Positions 6,011-12,866 of a stretch of DNA of 12,866 nt are shown here, piece after piece. Below the pieces are notes generated by a model, which was given only the letters and a program-made list of their open reading frames with translations, was not told the DNA's origin and made no database searches. The position numbers and the translations under genes were made by a program. Position 1 is the stretch's first letter. Every line of letters starts with the position of its first letter. The DNA lies in assembly GCA_934717895.1 (NCBI GenBank), contig CAKUZO010000051.1, forward strand, positions 1 through 12,866, in the 5' to 3' direction. The stretch comes from an uncultured Candidatus Melainabacteria bacterium (GTDB lineage: Bacteria; Cyanobacteriota; Vampirovibrionia; Gastranaerophilales; Gastranaerophilaceae).

Positions 6011-6039
6011 AGTCTAGCTCATTTGTAAAAGAATTGCAA
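6011..6039 (-). promoter_or_regulatory. Promoter predicting leaderless mRNA for the ABC ATPase gene
   Basis: On the - strand, TTGCAA (6039-6034), 17-nt spacer, TAGACT (6016-6011). Position +1 then falls on 6004, the A of the ATG. There is no Shine-Dalgarno before this start. The arrangement repeats that of smpB. Confidence 0.5.
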
Positions 6040-6070
6040 TTACTCTTATGATTGAAAAACAATTTGCCAA

Positions 6071-6076
6071 TATAAT
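6071..6076 (+). promoter_or_regulatory. -10 element upstream of the 621-residue protein gene
   Basis: A perfect TATAAT followed after six bases by an ATG at 6083. That ATG opens only a nine-codon reading frame (stop 6110-6112) which overlaps the real start at 6099 in another frame. Transcripts would begin at about 6083 and give the main gene a 16-nt leader without a Shine-Dalgarno. No convincing -35 at 16-18 bases. Confidence 0.5.
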
Positions 6077-6098
6077 GGATTAATGATAAAATCATTTT

Positions 6099-7964
6099 AT
6101 GCAAGATTTTAAAGAACAAAATGACAAAGAAAGAGCTTATTTTGAACAAGATTTTACGCCTGTAAATATTATATTGCAAAGAGTTCGAAAATCTTTAATT
6201 GATGGGGTGCCGTTTTCTATTAAAGATTTAGATTTAAAAGAAATCCTAAATTTTAATAAAGCTGAAACCCTTGTTTATATAACACTTTTTCAATCAGGTC
6301 AAAAGTTTATTCGATATGGAAGCAAAAGAGTTGATTTTGAAACAACATTAAACCGAGATGTTGAAATGTTGCGAAAAAATAAACGTTTTGAGAATTTTAA
6401 TATTGCAGATGAAAATAGTTGTCGAATTATGCTGGAATTTGTAATTGACAGACATCAAATTTCGCCTCAACACCTGAATTCCGAAAGATTTGACGAATCA
6501 CGATTTGAAATAGGAATAAACGGTTTGGAACTTAGAAAAGACGGGATTTCTTACTATTACATGCCAACAGATGCCGTTGTGTTGAGTCACATGGGGTTGC
6601 GTTCCGCTCTGGAAACTCTCGTCAAAAAAACTCCTATCGGGAAACTTTCTAACAGTCGTTCTAAAAGAATAGAGCTGCTTGCACAATCAAAAGATTACGA
6701 ATATTATTTGTTTAGAAGTCGTGCTTTTATTACTTACAAAAACGAGTGTATTCCGCTTTACAGAGGGAATATTCGTTATACAGAATTTAGTTATGATGTA
6801 CTTTTTAATCAGGTTATTAAGTCAGCAGATTGGCTTTTGGCTAATATGTATGATGATGGCAGGTTTTTGTATTACTATGATTGTTGCGAAGACAACTACA
6901 AAGATCACGAACACCCAAATCGCCCTGAAAACAATCTTTACTATAATGATTTACGACATTGTGGCGGAATTATTGCATTAATCAGAGCTTATGAATTAAC
7001 GTCCGATGAAAAATATATTAAAGCTGCCAAAAAGGCGGTTGATTGGAGTATTTCAATATCTAAGGCTCATGAAACTGAGTGGGGTAAAGGATATTATGCT
7101 TTTTACAATAGAAAATCAAAACTTGGCGGAACCGGTGTTTTACTTGTTGCGATGATGCAGTATCGATCATTTACCGGTGACAAGTCTTATGATGAATATA
7201 TTAAAGGATATGCTCGCCACATTATGAGTCGAGTATATGAAAACGGAGAAATTTTAGGTTATTATATTCACCCGCAATTTCAAGACGGTCAACCACTTAT
7301 TAATATGACTGACGAAGAGAGAAAAGCTACATTTTCTTTCTATTATCCGGGGGAAGCACTTTTAGGATTGGCTCTCTTTGCTAACAATTTCTTAGATGAT
7401 GAAAATCTTGCGAAAGAAGTTCGCAAGGTTGCAAAAAAAGCACTTGATTGGATTGTTGATGAAAGACCTAAAATATATGCAGATTTGTTTACAGCTCTTC
7501 CATCTGATGCGTGGTTAATGCAGGCTATTGAAGAGTGGGCAAAGGATAAAGATTTTCAAAAACAGAATTACATTAATTTTGTCTTTACCGATGCAGCAAC
7601 AATGGTTGAAAAAACATACAGACATGATGATTCTCCGTATATCGATTATGAAGGCGGATATTATTATGAATATGGCGATCACTATTTCCCAGATGGAGCC
7701 CGTTCGGAAGGTTTGATAGCAGCATATTATCTTGCGAAGTTTTTGAATATGGATAATCTTGCAAAAAAACTTCTCAATGCTTGTAAACGAGTGGCGATGT
7801 GTCAATTCCATTTGTTTAATGATGAAATAAACAATTATTCTCATAAAAACCCCGAACGTTCATTAAACTCTATCCGATTTAAAGCGACAAGACAGTGGGT
7901 TCGAGTAGATTCTATCCAGCATGTGTCATGCTTCTTTGCAAGATTGTATAAGGCGGAGAATTAA
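6099..7964 (+). CDS. Uncharacterised two-domain protein, alpha/alpha-toroid-like C-terminal half
   Basis: A 621-residue soluble protein without signal peptide or membrane helices. Residues 1 to about 215 form a mixed domain. Its stretch ending in LELRKDGISYYYMPTDAVVL and LETLVKKTPI resembles, weakly, the layout of AMMECR1 proteins (glycine-rich strand, then a LPxVA-like motif and a KAG-like end); this is tentative. From about 225 to the end it is a series of amphipathic helix pairs of the six-hairpin glycosidase / lanthionine-cyclase-like type: FNQVIKSADWLLANMYDDGRF (from about 233), RHCGGIIALIRAYELT (about 285), YPGEALLGLALF (about 414), a very Tyr/Gly-rich stretch, then YFPDGARSEGLIAAYYLAKFL (from about 527). 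Conserved acidic and aromatic residues would fit a carbohydrate-active enzyme, but no catalytic pair can be assigned. The start is the only in-frame ATG after a stop at 6084-6086. Its TAA is one base before the ATG of the MFS exporter, so the two are coupled. Confidence 0.82.
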   Translation: MQDFKEQNDKERAYFEQDFTPVNIILQRVRKSLIDGVPFSIKDLDLKEILNFNKAETLVYITLFQSGQKFIRYGSKRVDFETTLNRDVEMLRKNKRFENFNIADENSCRIMLEFVIDRHQISPQHLNSERFDESRFEIGINGLELRKDGISYYYMPTDAVVLSHMGLRSALETLVKKTPIGKLSNSRSKRIELLAQSKDYEYYLFRSRAFITYKNECIPLYRGNIRYTEFSYDVLFNQVIKSADWLLANMYDDGRFLYYYDCCEDNYKDHEHPNRPENNLYYNDLRHCGGIIALIRAYELTSDEKYIKAAKKAVDWSISISKAHETEWGKGYYAFYNRKSKLGGTGVLLVAMMQYRSFTGDKSYDEYIKGYARHIMSRVYENGEILGYYIHPQFQDGQPLINMTDEERKATFSFYYPGEALLGLALFANNFLDDENLAKEVRKVAKKALDWIVDERPKIYADLFTALPSDAWLMQAIEEWAKDKDFQKQNYINFVFTDAATMVEKTYRHDDSPYIDYEGGYYYEYGDHYFPDGARSEGLIAAYYLAKFLNMDNLAKKLLNACKRVAMCQFHLFNDEINNYSHKNPERSLNSIRFKATRQWVRVDSIQHVSCFFARLYKAEN

Positions 7965-7965
7965 G

Positions 7966-9357
7966 ATGAGTCACAAAAAATTAAAATGGACTATGTTTGT
8001 AATTACGGCGGTTGGAAACTTTATCGCCATGCTTGATTCTACAACGGTTAATTTAGCTCTTTATCCGATGGCTCGTGATTTACACGTAACAATGGGTGAA
8101 ATCCAGTGGGTAATGATTGCATACATGCTCGTTTTGACTGTATTTTTGCCATTTTTCGGGAAATTAGGGGACATTTTCCCTAAAAACAAACTTTACGCAT
8201 TTGGTTTTTTCTTGTTTGGACTTGGAGCTTTTTTAAACACAACAGCTTCATCTTTTCCACTTTTACTTGCATTCAGATGTCTTGAAGCACTTGGGGCTTC
8301 GATAATGCTTTCTAATGCACAGGCAATTATTGCCTCAATTTTCAAAAATGAACGTCGAGGCAAAGCTCTTGGCTTAAATGGCTGTATTGTCGCAATTGGC
8401 GGTATGAGCGGACCTGCACTGGGCGGGATTTTGATTAATTATTTTGGCTGGCATGCAATTTTTGTTCCTTGCATAATTGTTGCGATATTTGGCGTAATTT
8501 ATGCGTATAGAATGCTTCCGAGGAGCGTTAAAACAAATATTAAAAACTTCAAATTTGACTATCGAGGATTTATATATTTTACAGTCAGTTTGTTTGCGTT
8601 GTTGCTTGCAATATCAGAAGGACATACTTGGGGTTGGAATTCTCTCAGGATAATTGTTCTTGGTGTGTTGACGCTTGTTTTTGGTGCTCTTTTTTATATC
8701 CGAGATCACAAAATCAGTTATCCTTTGATAAATTTTTCAATGTTTAAGATCAGACCTTTCACATTTGGGAACCTTGCTGTTATGACTTCATATATGGCAA
8801 TGTACACAAACAGTATTTTGCTTCCGTTTTTCTTGCAAGAAATTTTAAAATATAATGCACTTGTTACAGGTTTGTTAATATTACCATACTCGTTAACTCT
8901 CGCAATTACGGCACCAATTGCCGGCAGATTGTCCGGAAAATATGGAAGTCGCCTTTTGACAGTTGCGGGACCTGCAACATATTGTGTGGCTCTTTTGATG
9001 TTTACCTTGTTTGACAAACACGCAGCGATGTGGCAAATCGTTTTTGCATCAGGTGTTATGGGAATAGGCAATGGACTTTTTCAATCCCCGTCTAACAATG
9101 CAATTATGACAAGTGTAAAACGTAGTGAACTCGGACTCGCATCAGGAATTTTAGCATTGGCTCGAAATCTTGGTAATATCTTAGGGGTTGCAGTAACGAT
9201 TACATTATTTGAAACTTTCAGACATTTGTTTATTGAGCATGGGCAAATTTACGAAAACGCTTTCTTGAATTCATACAGAACTACAATGTGCTTTGGTATT
9301 TTCTTTGGCTTAACCTGTTTAACATTCGCTTTTGTCGCATATAGAGAGAAAGCTTAA
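7966..9357 (+). CDS. MFS transporter, DHA2 (14-helix drug:H+ antiporter) family
   Basis: A 463-residue inner-membrane exporter with about 14 hydrophobic segments. The DHA2 (EmrB/QacA) landmarks are visible: LDSTTVNLAL at residues 23-32 (motif D1 with Asp24 in helix 1), GKLGDIFPKNKLY after helix 2 (motif A), FRCLEALGAS in helix 4 with the conserved Arg, and the antiporter motif C, GMSGPALGG, in helix 5. I start at 7966 because GGCGGAG lies seven bases upstream and because an earlier ATG at 7921 lies inside the preceding gene. It begins one base after that gene's stop, so the pair is translated together; the exporter may move a product or substrate of its partner, or a toxic compound. It ends with tandem TAA TAA. 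Substrate cannot be told from sequence. Confidence 0.9.
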   Translation: MSHKKLKWTMFVITAVGNFIAMLDSTTVNLALYPMARDLHVTMGEIQWVMIAYMLVLTVFLPFFGKLGDIFPKNKLYAFGFFLFGLGAFLNTTASSFPLLLAFRCLEALGASIMLSNAQAIIASIFKNERRGKALGLNGCIVAIGGMSGPALGGILINYFGWHAIFVPCIIVAIFGVIYAYRMLPRSVKTNIKNFKFDYRGFIYFTVSLFALLLAISEGHTWGWNSLRIIVLGVLTLVFGALFYIRDHKISYPLINFSMFKIRPFTFGNLAVMTSYMAMYTNSILLPFFLQEILKYNALVTGLLILPYSLTLAITAPIAGRLSGKYGSRLLTVAGPATYCVALLMFTLFDKHAAMWQIVFASGVMGIGNGLFQSPSNNAIMTSVKRSELGLASGILALARNLGNILGVAVTITLFETFRHLFIEHGQIYENAFLNSYRTTMCFGIFFGLTCLTFAFVAYREKA

Positions 9358-9386
9358 TAATACCACAACCACTTTTTAGTAAACGA

Positions 9387-9421
9387 TTTTGCATCTATGT
9401 CTCTTAGCTTTTTTGCATCTA
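9387..9421 (+). repeat. Pair of 11-bp direct repeats upstream of typA
   Basis: TTTTGCATCTA occurs at 9387-9397 and again at 9411-9421, 24 bases start to start. They lie between the MFS stop and the typA promoter. Possible activator sites, or chance in AT-rich DNA. No terminator hairpin is visible after the MFS gene in this gap. Confidence 0.35.
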
Positions 9422-9440
9422 AAATTTACAAAATCTTAAC

Positions 9441-9469
9441 TTGAAAAATTGTTATCAGTGATATAAAAT
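9441..9469 (+). promoter_or_regulatory. Promoter of typA
   Basis: TTGAAA (9441-9446), 17-nt spacer, TAAAAT (9464-9469), the -10 being part of ATATAAAATA. The transcription start would be at about 9476, 45 bases before the ATG. A palindrome covers the start. Confidence 0.6.
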
Positions 9470-9472
9470 ACA

Positions 9473-9489
9473 AGTGTAAATTTTACACT
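9473..9489. promoter_or_regulatory. 17-bp perfect palindrome, possible operator of typA
   Basis: AGTGTAAA-T-TTTACACT is a perfect 8+1+8 palindrome that begins four bases after the -10 hexamer and spans the predicted transcription start. Position and symmetry fit a dimeric repressor site. I cannot match it to a named regulator. A hairpin at the mRNA 5' end is an alternative reading. Confidence 0.5.
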
Positions 9490-9520
9490 AATGTTACTCA
9501 AATATAGATAGTAGGGAAAT

Positions 9521-11320
9521 ATGACAACACATAACGAAAATATTAGAAATATTGCGATTATCGCACACGTTGACCACGGTAAAACAACACTTGTTGACTG
9601 CTTGTTGAAACAAGCCGGAGCTTTTCGTTCTAATCAACAAGTTCAAGAAAGGGTTCTTGATAGCAACGATTTGGAAAGAGAACGTGGGATTACAATTCTT
9701 TCTAAAAACATTTCAATTAATTATAAAGATACAAAAATCAACGTAGTAGATACCCCGGGTCACGCTGACTTTGGTGGTGAAGTTGAGCGTGTATTAGGTA
9801 TGGTAGACGGTGCTCTTCTAATTGTAGATGCAGCAGAAGGGCCTATGCCTCAAACAAGATTTGTACTTTCAAAAGCTTTAGAATTAGGTTTGAGAATAAT
9901 TGTTGTAATCAACAAAATTGACAAACCGGCAGCAGAACCTTTGACAGCTTTGGATAAGGTTTTCGATTTGTTCACTGAATTGACAGATAGAGAAGATTTA
10001 ATCGACTTCCCTTATATCTTTGCAAGCAGCTTGAACGGCTTTGCTATCAAAGATTTGGACGATGAAAGAAAAGACATGGTTCCACTTTTGGATAGTATTT
10101 TGGAAAACATTAAACCGCCAAAAGGAGATGCAGACAAACCGTTTCAATTCCGTGCTACAACACTTGATTACAACGAATATGTTGGTAGAATTGTTATCGG
10201 ACGTATTGAAAACGGTAAGGTTAAATCTCAAGAACAAGTTTGCGTAGTTCACGCAGATGGCAGTCAAGAAAAAGGTAAAATTACAAAACTTTTCGGTTTT
10301 CACGACTTAGGACGTACTGAAATTGAAGAAGCTTTTGCAGGTGATATCGTTGGTATTGCTGGTTTTGGAGATATTCAAATCGGTGAAAGTATTTGTTCAT
10401 TGGCAGATCCACAACCATTACCTTTGATTAAGGTTGACGAACCGACTTTGCAGATGAATTTCTCTGTAAATGACAGTCCATTTGCAGGTACAGAAGGTAA
10501 ATTTGTAACTTCAAGACAATTGAGAAAAAGACTTTACGACGAACTTGAAAAGAACGTAAGTTTGAGAGTTGAAGATACTGATTCAACAGATGTATTCAAA
10601 GTTTCAGGCAGAGGCGAACTTCACTTAGGCATATTGATTGAAACGATGCGTCGTGAAGGTTATGAATTCCAGGTTTCTAAACCGGAAGTAATTTATAAAA
10701 ATGTCGACGGAGTCCACTGTGAACCTTATGAAAACTTGATTGTTGATGTTCCGGAAGGTTATGCAGGAAGTTGTATTGACAGACTTGCAGGCAGAAAGGC
10801 TGAAATGCAAGAAATGAACAATGCAAAAGGCAGAACAACAATGACATTCCATATTCCGGCTCGTGGTTTGATTGGTTTCAGAAGTGAATTCATCAGAATG
10901 ACTCGTGGTGAAGGTATTATGTACCATACTTATTTGGAATACAGACCTTTTGCCGGTGATATTCCTCGCCAAAGAAACGGTTCAATTATTGCGCACGAAC
11001 AAGGAGAAGCAATTCCTTATGCATTGGCTCAGTATGAAGATCGTGGCGTATTCTTTGTAACTCCAAAAACAAAAGTTTACCGTGGAATGATTATCGGAGA
11101 ATGCAACAAACCGCAAGATATTGTAGTTAATATTTGTAAAACAAAAAAATTGACTAACATGCGTAGTGCAACAGCTGATGTAATGGTTACATTGCAAGCT
11201 CATAAGGAAATGTCTTTGGAAGAATGTATGGAATACATCGGAGATGATGAGTTGGTTGAAATCACACCGGAAAATGTAAGAATTAGAAAAGCTGACTTAA
11301 CAAGAAAAATATATAACTAG
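9521..11320 (+). CDS. typA: Ribosome-associated GTPase TypA/BipA
   Basis: A translational GTPase of the EF-G/LepA class that acts on the ribosome in 50S assembly and stress adaptation. The 599-residue length is typical. G-domain motifs: AHVDHGKTTL (15-24, P-loop), RERGITI (53-59, switch I), DTPGHADF (77-84), NKID (131-134) and ASSLNG (G5). Then come the beta-barrel domain II, the EF-G-like domain with GRGELHLGILIETMRREG, and the TypA-specific C-terminal domain (ARGLIGFRSEF, then GEAIPYALAQYEDRGVFFV, ending in MRSATADVMVTL). The start at 9521 has TAGGGA before it. It is a single-gene unit: its own promoter with a palindrome, and a strong terminator behind. No truncation or unusual residue is seen in the GTPase motifs. 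Confidence 0.96.
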   Translation: MTTHNENIRNIAIIAHVDHGKTTLVDCLLKQAGAFRSNQQVQERVLDSNDLERERGITILSKNISINYKDTKINVVDTPGHADFGGEVERVLGMVDGALLIVDAAEGPMPQTRFVLSKALELGLRIIVVINKIDKPAAEPLTALDKVFDLFTELTDREDLIDFPYIFASSLNGFAIKDLDDERKDMVPLLDSILENIKPPKGDADKPFQFRATTLDYNEYVGRIVIGRIENGKVKSQEQVCVVHADGSQEKGKITKLFGFHDLGRTEIEEAFAGDIVGIAGFGDIQIGESICSLADPQPLPLIKVDEPTLQMNFSVNDSPFAGTEGKFVTSRQLRKRLYDELEKNVSLRVEDTDSTDVFKVSGRGELHLGILIETMRREGYEFQVSKPEVIYKNVDGVHCEPYENLIVDVPEGYAGSCIDRLAGRKAEMQEMNNAKGRTTMTFHIPARGLIGFRSEFIRMTRGEGIMYHTYLEYRPFAGDIPRQRNGSIIAHEQGEAIPYALAQYEDRGVFFVTPKTKVYRGMIIGECNKPQDIVVNICKTKKLTNMRSATADVMVTLQAHKEMSLEECMEYIGDDELVEITPENVRIRKADLTRKIYN

Positions 11321-11345
11321 TTTAAACACTACTAATTTGACAAAT

Positions 11346-11377
11346 AAAACGTCCTTACATCATGTGAGGACGTTTTT
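11346..11377 (+). terminator. Intrinsic terminator of typA
   Basis: AAAACGTCCTTAC (11346-11358) pairs with GTGAGGACGTTTT (11364-11376) around a five-base loop, with one G-T wobble. A run of five T residues (11373-11377) overlaps the end of the stem. It lies 25 bases after the typA stop. Confidence 0.9.
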
Positions 11378-11432
11378 CACATTAACTTTTATTATAAATC
11401 CATATTTTTCAAGACATTCAAAAAATTTTTTA

Positions 11433-11441
11433 TGCTAAAAT
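11433..11441 (+). promoter_or_regulatory. Possible extended -10 promoter of tmk
   Basis: TGCTAAAAT has a TGn extension before TAAAAT. The start would be at about 11448, inside the Shine-Dalgarno, which makes the spacing tight; another nearby start is possible. A promoter is expected here because a terminator closes typA upstream. Confidence 0.35.
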
Positions 11442-11460
11442 TTTTATAAGGAGGATTAGA

Positions 11461-12069
11461 ATGCAAGAAGGACTATTTATTACTTTTGAAGGCCCAGACG
11501 GCTGTGGAAAAACAACCCAAATGAATTTATTAGCACAATATTTTGAAAAAAAGGGCAAAAAGGTTGTACTAACAAGAGAACCCGGCGGAAAGGGACTTGG
11601 AGAAAAAGTCCGAGAAATTTTACTTAATTACGACGGAGAAGTTTCTGACAGATGTGAATCCTTCTTATTTTTAGCTGATAGAGCGCAAAATATAGATATA
11701 ATCGTTAAACCAGCTGTCAAACAAGGAGAGATTGTTTTATGTGACAGACACATAGATTCAACAGTTGCGTATCAAGGTTACGGCAGAGGGCTTGATATAA
11801 ATGAAATTAACATGTTAAATAACCTTGCAACAGGAGGTAAAAAGCCCGATTTGACACTCGTTTTTGATGTTGATGTAGAAACCTCAATGAAACGAGTAGG
11901 CAAAGAAAAAGATAGAATGGAAAGTGCCGGAATTGAGTTTCATAATAGAGTTAGAAACGGCTATCTTGAACTTGCAACACAAGAACCAGACAGAATTAAA
12001 GTTCTTGATGCGACAAAAACAATTGAAGAAATTCATAAAAAAGTCATAGAAATTATTGAAAAATTATAA
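11461..12069 (+). CDS. tmk: Thymidylate kinase (dTMP kinase)
   Basis: A cytosolic kinase that phosphorylates dTMP to dTDP with ATP, essential for dTTP supply. The length of 202 residues is normal. Motifs: P-loop FEGPDGCGKTTQ (residues 9-20; Cys15 where Ala is usual), TREPGG (38-43), the nucleobase-site sequence CDRHIDSTVAYQGYGRG (94-110) and a lid segment VGKEKDRME (about 145-153). The start has an ideal AAGGAGG six bases upstream, the strongest in the window. typA is fenced off by a terminator, so tmk is its own unit or the start of one; the next gene to the right converges on it. Confidence 0.95.
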   Translation: MQEGLFITFEGPDGCGKTTQMNLLAQYFEKKGKKVVLTREPGGKGLGEKVREILLNYDGEVSDRCESFLFLADRAQNIDIIVKPAVKQGEIVLCDRHIDSTVAYQGYGRGLDINEINMLNNLATGGKKPDLTLVFDVDVETSMKRVGKEKDRMESAGIEFHNRVRNGYLELATQEPDRIKVLDATKTIEEIHKKVIEIIEKL

Positions 12070-12070
12070 C

Positions 12071-12093
12071 AAATTTTTTAATTTAAAAAATTT
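12071..12093. terminator. AT-only hairpin between convergent tmk and prepilin genes
   Basis: AAATTTTTTA (12071-12080) and TAAAAAATTT (12084-12093) pair perfectly around ATT. With no G or C the stem is weak, but it is followed by T-rich sequence and sits 2 bases after tmk. GTAAATTTAC (12101-12110) is a second small palindrome. It might act as a weak two-way terminator. Confidence 0.35.
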
Positions 12094-12114
12094 ATCTATT
12101 GTAAATTTACATTA

Positions 12115-12866
12115 TTATTTTAATAGTTTCTCGGCGGAGCAACCATACCCGAAATCATCTCCATCACAAGTACCATTTCCGTATGTACAAGTTACCCAAT
12201 AACAATCAGCAGCTCCCCAATTTAGGAGTCGTCCTTTGGCTGGTTTTATGGCGTACTTTTCGTGGTTAAAAATTGCAAAGAATATATCTTTCCCATATGT
12301 ATTCGGTTTATTAATCCCATTTACATCAAAATATAAAATACTCTTATTAGCAACGCTATCTACGCAAAAAGTTGTACCACTTGTCAATAACATACAGACT
12401 GCACCACCACCGTAAGCTGTTGGCGCAGAATAAACCATCACTCCACCTTTTTCGTATATATAAACTCCTCTTCTCCAACAACCTTGTTTTATCCCTTTGT
12501 GTGCTTCGCAAACTTTGTCTATTTGCAGATATCTTGCAAATGCTTCTCCAACTTTTTGTTCAGTTGACAAATCTTCATTATTTTGCGACATCAATAGAGT
12601 AGCGTTCGCCACATCTGAATATGCCTTTTTCCACGCAGTAGTGAGTTGCTTTTCTTGATAATTTTGAATAACAGACGGAAGCGTTAATGCTGCAACAACA
12701 CCAATTATACCGAGAGTGATGAGAACTTCTGCCAAAGTAAACGCAGATTTTTTATGTAGGTCGGCATTGCGAAATTGCGGACGAGTGGGTAACTCGGGGA
12801 GCGAGGAACGAAATTCATATCTGCGACAGCAATATGAATGGCAGTTCCGAGCGAGAAGCAATTTCA
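12115..12866 (-). CDS. Type IV prepilin-like / pseudopilin protein, 5' end beyond window
   Basis: A class III signal: HKKSA, then FTLAEVLITLGIIGVVAALTLP, with cleavage expected between Ala and Phe and Glu at mature position 5. The following hydrophobic helix and YQEKQLTTAWKKAYSDV continue the pilin helix. About 208 mature residues follow, with around ten cysteines, several near the end (CYWVTC, GTCDGDDFGYGC), suggesting disulfides in a periplasmic or surface domain. A prepilin peptidase and pilus or type II-like assembly machine would process it; none is nearby. The frame is open to the window edge. There is no in-frame ATG; only a TTG at 12861, so the start is probably outside. The sequence before the signal (at least 38 residues, RNCHSYCCRRYEF to ELPTRPQFRN) is encoded by a palindromic repeat-like element and is abnormally long for a prepilin leader. 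Confidence 0.82.
   Translation of the reverse strand, partial: KLLLARNCHSYCCRRYEFRSSLPELPTRPQFRNADLHKKSAFTLAEVLITLGIIGVVAALTLPSVIQNYQEKQLTTAWKKAYSDVANATLLMSQNNEDLSTEQKVGEAFARYLQIDKVCEAHKGIKQGCWRRGVYIYEKGGVMVYSAPTAYGGGAVCMLLTSGTTFCVDSVANKSILYFDVNGINKPNTYGKDIFFAIFNHEKYAIKPAKGRLLNWGAADCYWVTCTYGNGTCDGDDFGYGCSAEKLLK
12771..12865. repeat. Palindromic repeat-like element inside the prepilin 5' coding region
   Basis: About 95 bp bounded by inverted octamers GAAATTGC (12771-12778) and GCAATTTC (12858-12865). Inside are two further hairpins: CGAGT/ACTCG (12782-12786, 12792-12796) and GGAAC plus ATTCATAT (12805-12820) facing ATATGAAT and GTTCC (12832-12848). It is more GC-rich than its surroundings. 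It is read through in frame, giving the residues before the prepilin signal. This resembles small interspersed palindromic elements that insert into genes in other bacteria; copy number cannot be judged from one window. Confidence 0.55.

Noticed and set aside
7921..7965. ATG at 7921 as the MFS transporter start
   Set aside because: It would overlap the preceding gene by 44 bases and give a basic non-homologous extension; ATG 7966 has a good ribosome site.
9997..11203. Several frames of 70-115 codons on the - strand within typA
   Set aside because: They are antisense to a conserved GTPase gene, have no ribosome sites, and their composition is the mirror of typA codons.
1..12866. CRISPR array, tRNA, rRNA, transposase or prophage genes
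   Set aside because: No regularly spaced repeats, no recognisable tRNA cloverleaf or rRNA sequence, and no transposase, integrase or phage structural gene was seen on either strand.

Overview
The window is AT-rich bacterial DNA with compact genes and mostly short intergenic gaps. The best lineage guess is a gut-type non-photosynthetic cyanobacterial relative (Melainabacteria / Gastranaerophilales). That is an inference from the style of the prepilin-like protein at the right edge (FTLAEVLITLGIIGVVAALTLP type N-terminus, many cysteines), the pair of uncharacterised paralogs on the left, and the base composition. No marker here proves it.

Layout, left to right. (1) The last 25 codons of groL (GroEL, Gly-Gly-Met tail) on the + strand, then an untranslated stretch with small inverted repeats and a strong hairpin at 251-284 that probably ends transcription from both sides. 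(2) Two paralogous genes of unknown function on the - strand (A, 342-1412; B, 1625-2368). Each has its own promoter and a roughly 110-130 nt leader, and promoter plus leader are duplicated along with the coding sequence. A appears to have lost its original C-terminus by a frameshift. (3) A series of housekeeping genes, all on the - strand: an OppF/DppF-type ABC ATPase (5042-6004), smpB (4570-5022), a divergent formyltransferase (3548-4528) and cysK (2560-3480). (4) A 94-bp divergent intergenic region, then on the + strand a 621-residue protein with an alpha/alpha-toroid-like C-terminal half, tightly coupled to a 14-helix MFS exporter. (5) typA/bipA behind a promoter with a perfect 17-bp palindrome at the predicted transcription start, closed by a classic intrinsic terminator. 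(6) tmk with a strong Shine-Dalgarno sequence. (7) Converging on tmk, a type IV prepilin-like gene whose 5' end is made of a palindromic, repeat-like DNA element read in frame.

Most units look separately transcribed. They use two translation-start styles. cysK, the formyltransferase, A, B, the MFS gene, typA and tmk have recognisable Shine-Dalgarno sequences. smpB and the ABC ATPase have none, and their -10 elements lie exactly six bases before the ATG, which predicts leaderless mRNAs. smpB (trans-translation), typA (ribosome-associated GTPase) and a formyltransferase of the initiator-tRNA-formylase fold give a loose translation theme, but no multigene defence or mobile system is visible. The most unusual material is the duplicated A/B family with its regulatory region, the leaderless starts, the 621-residue protein/exporter pair, and the in-frame repeat in the prepilin gene.
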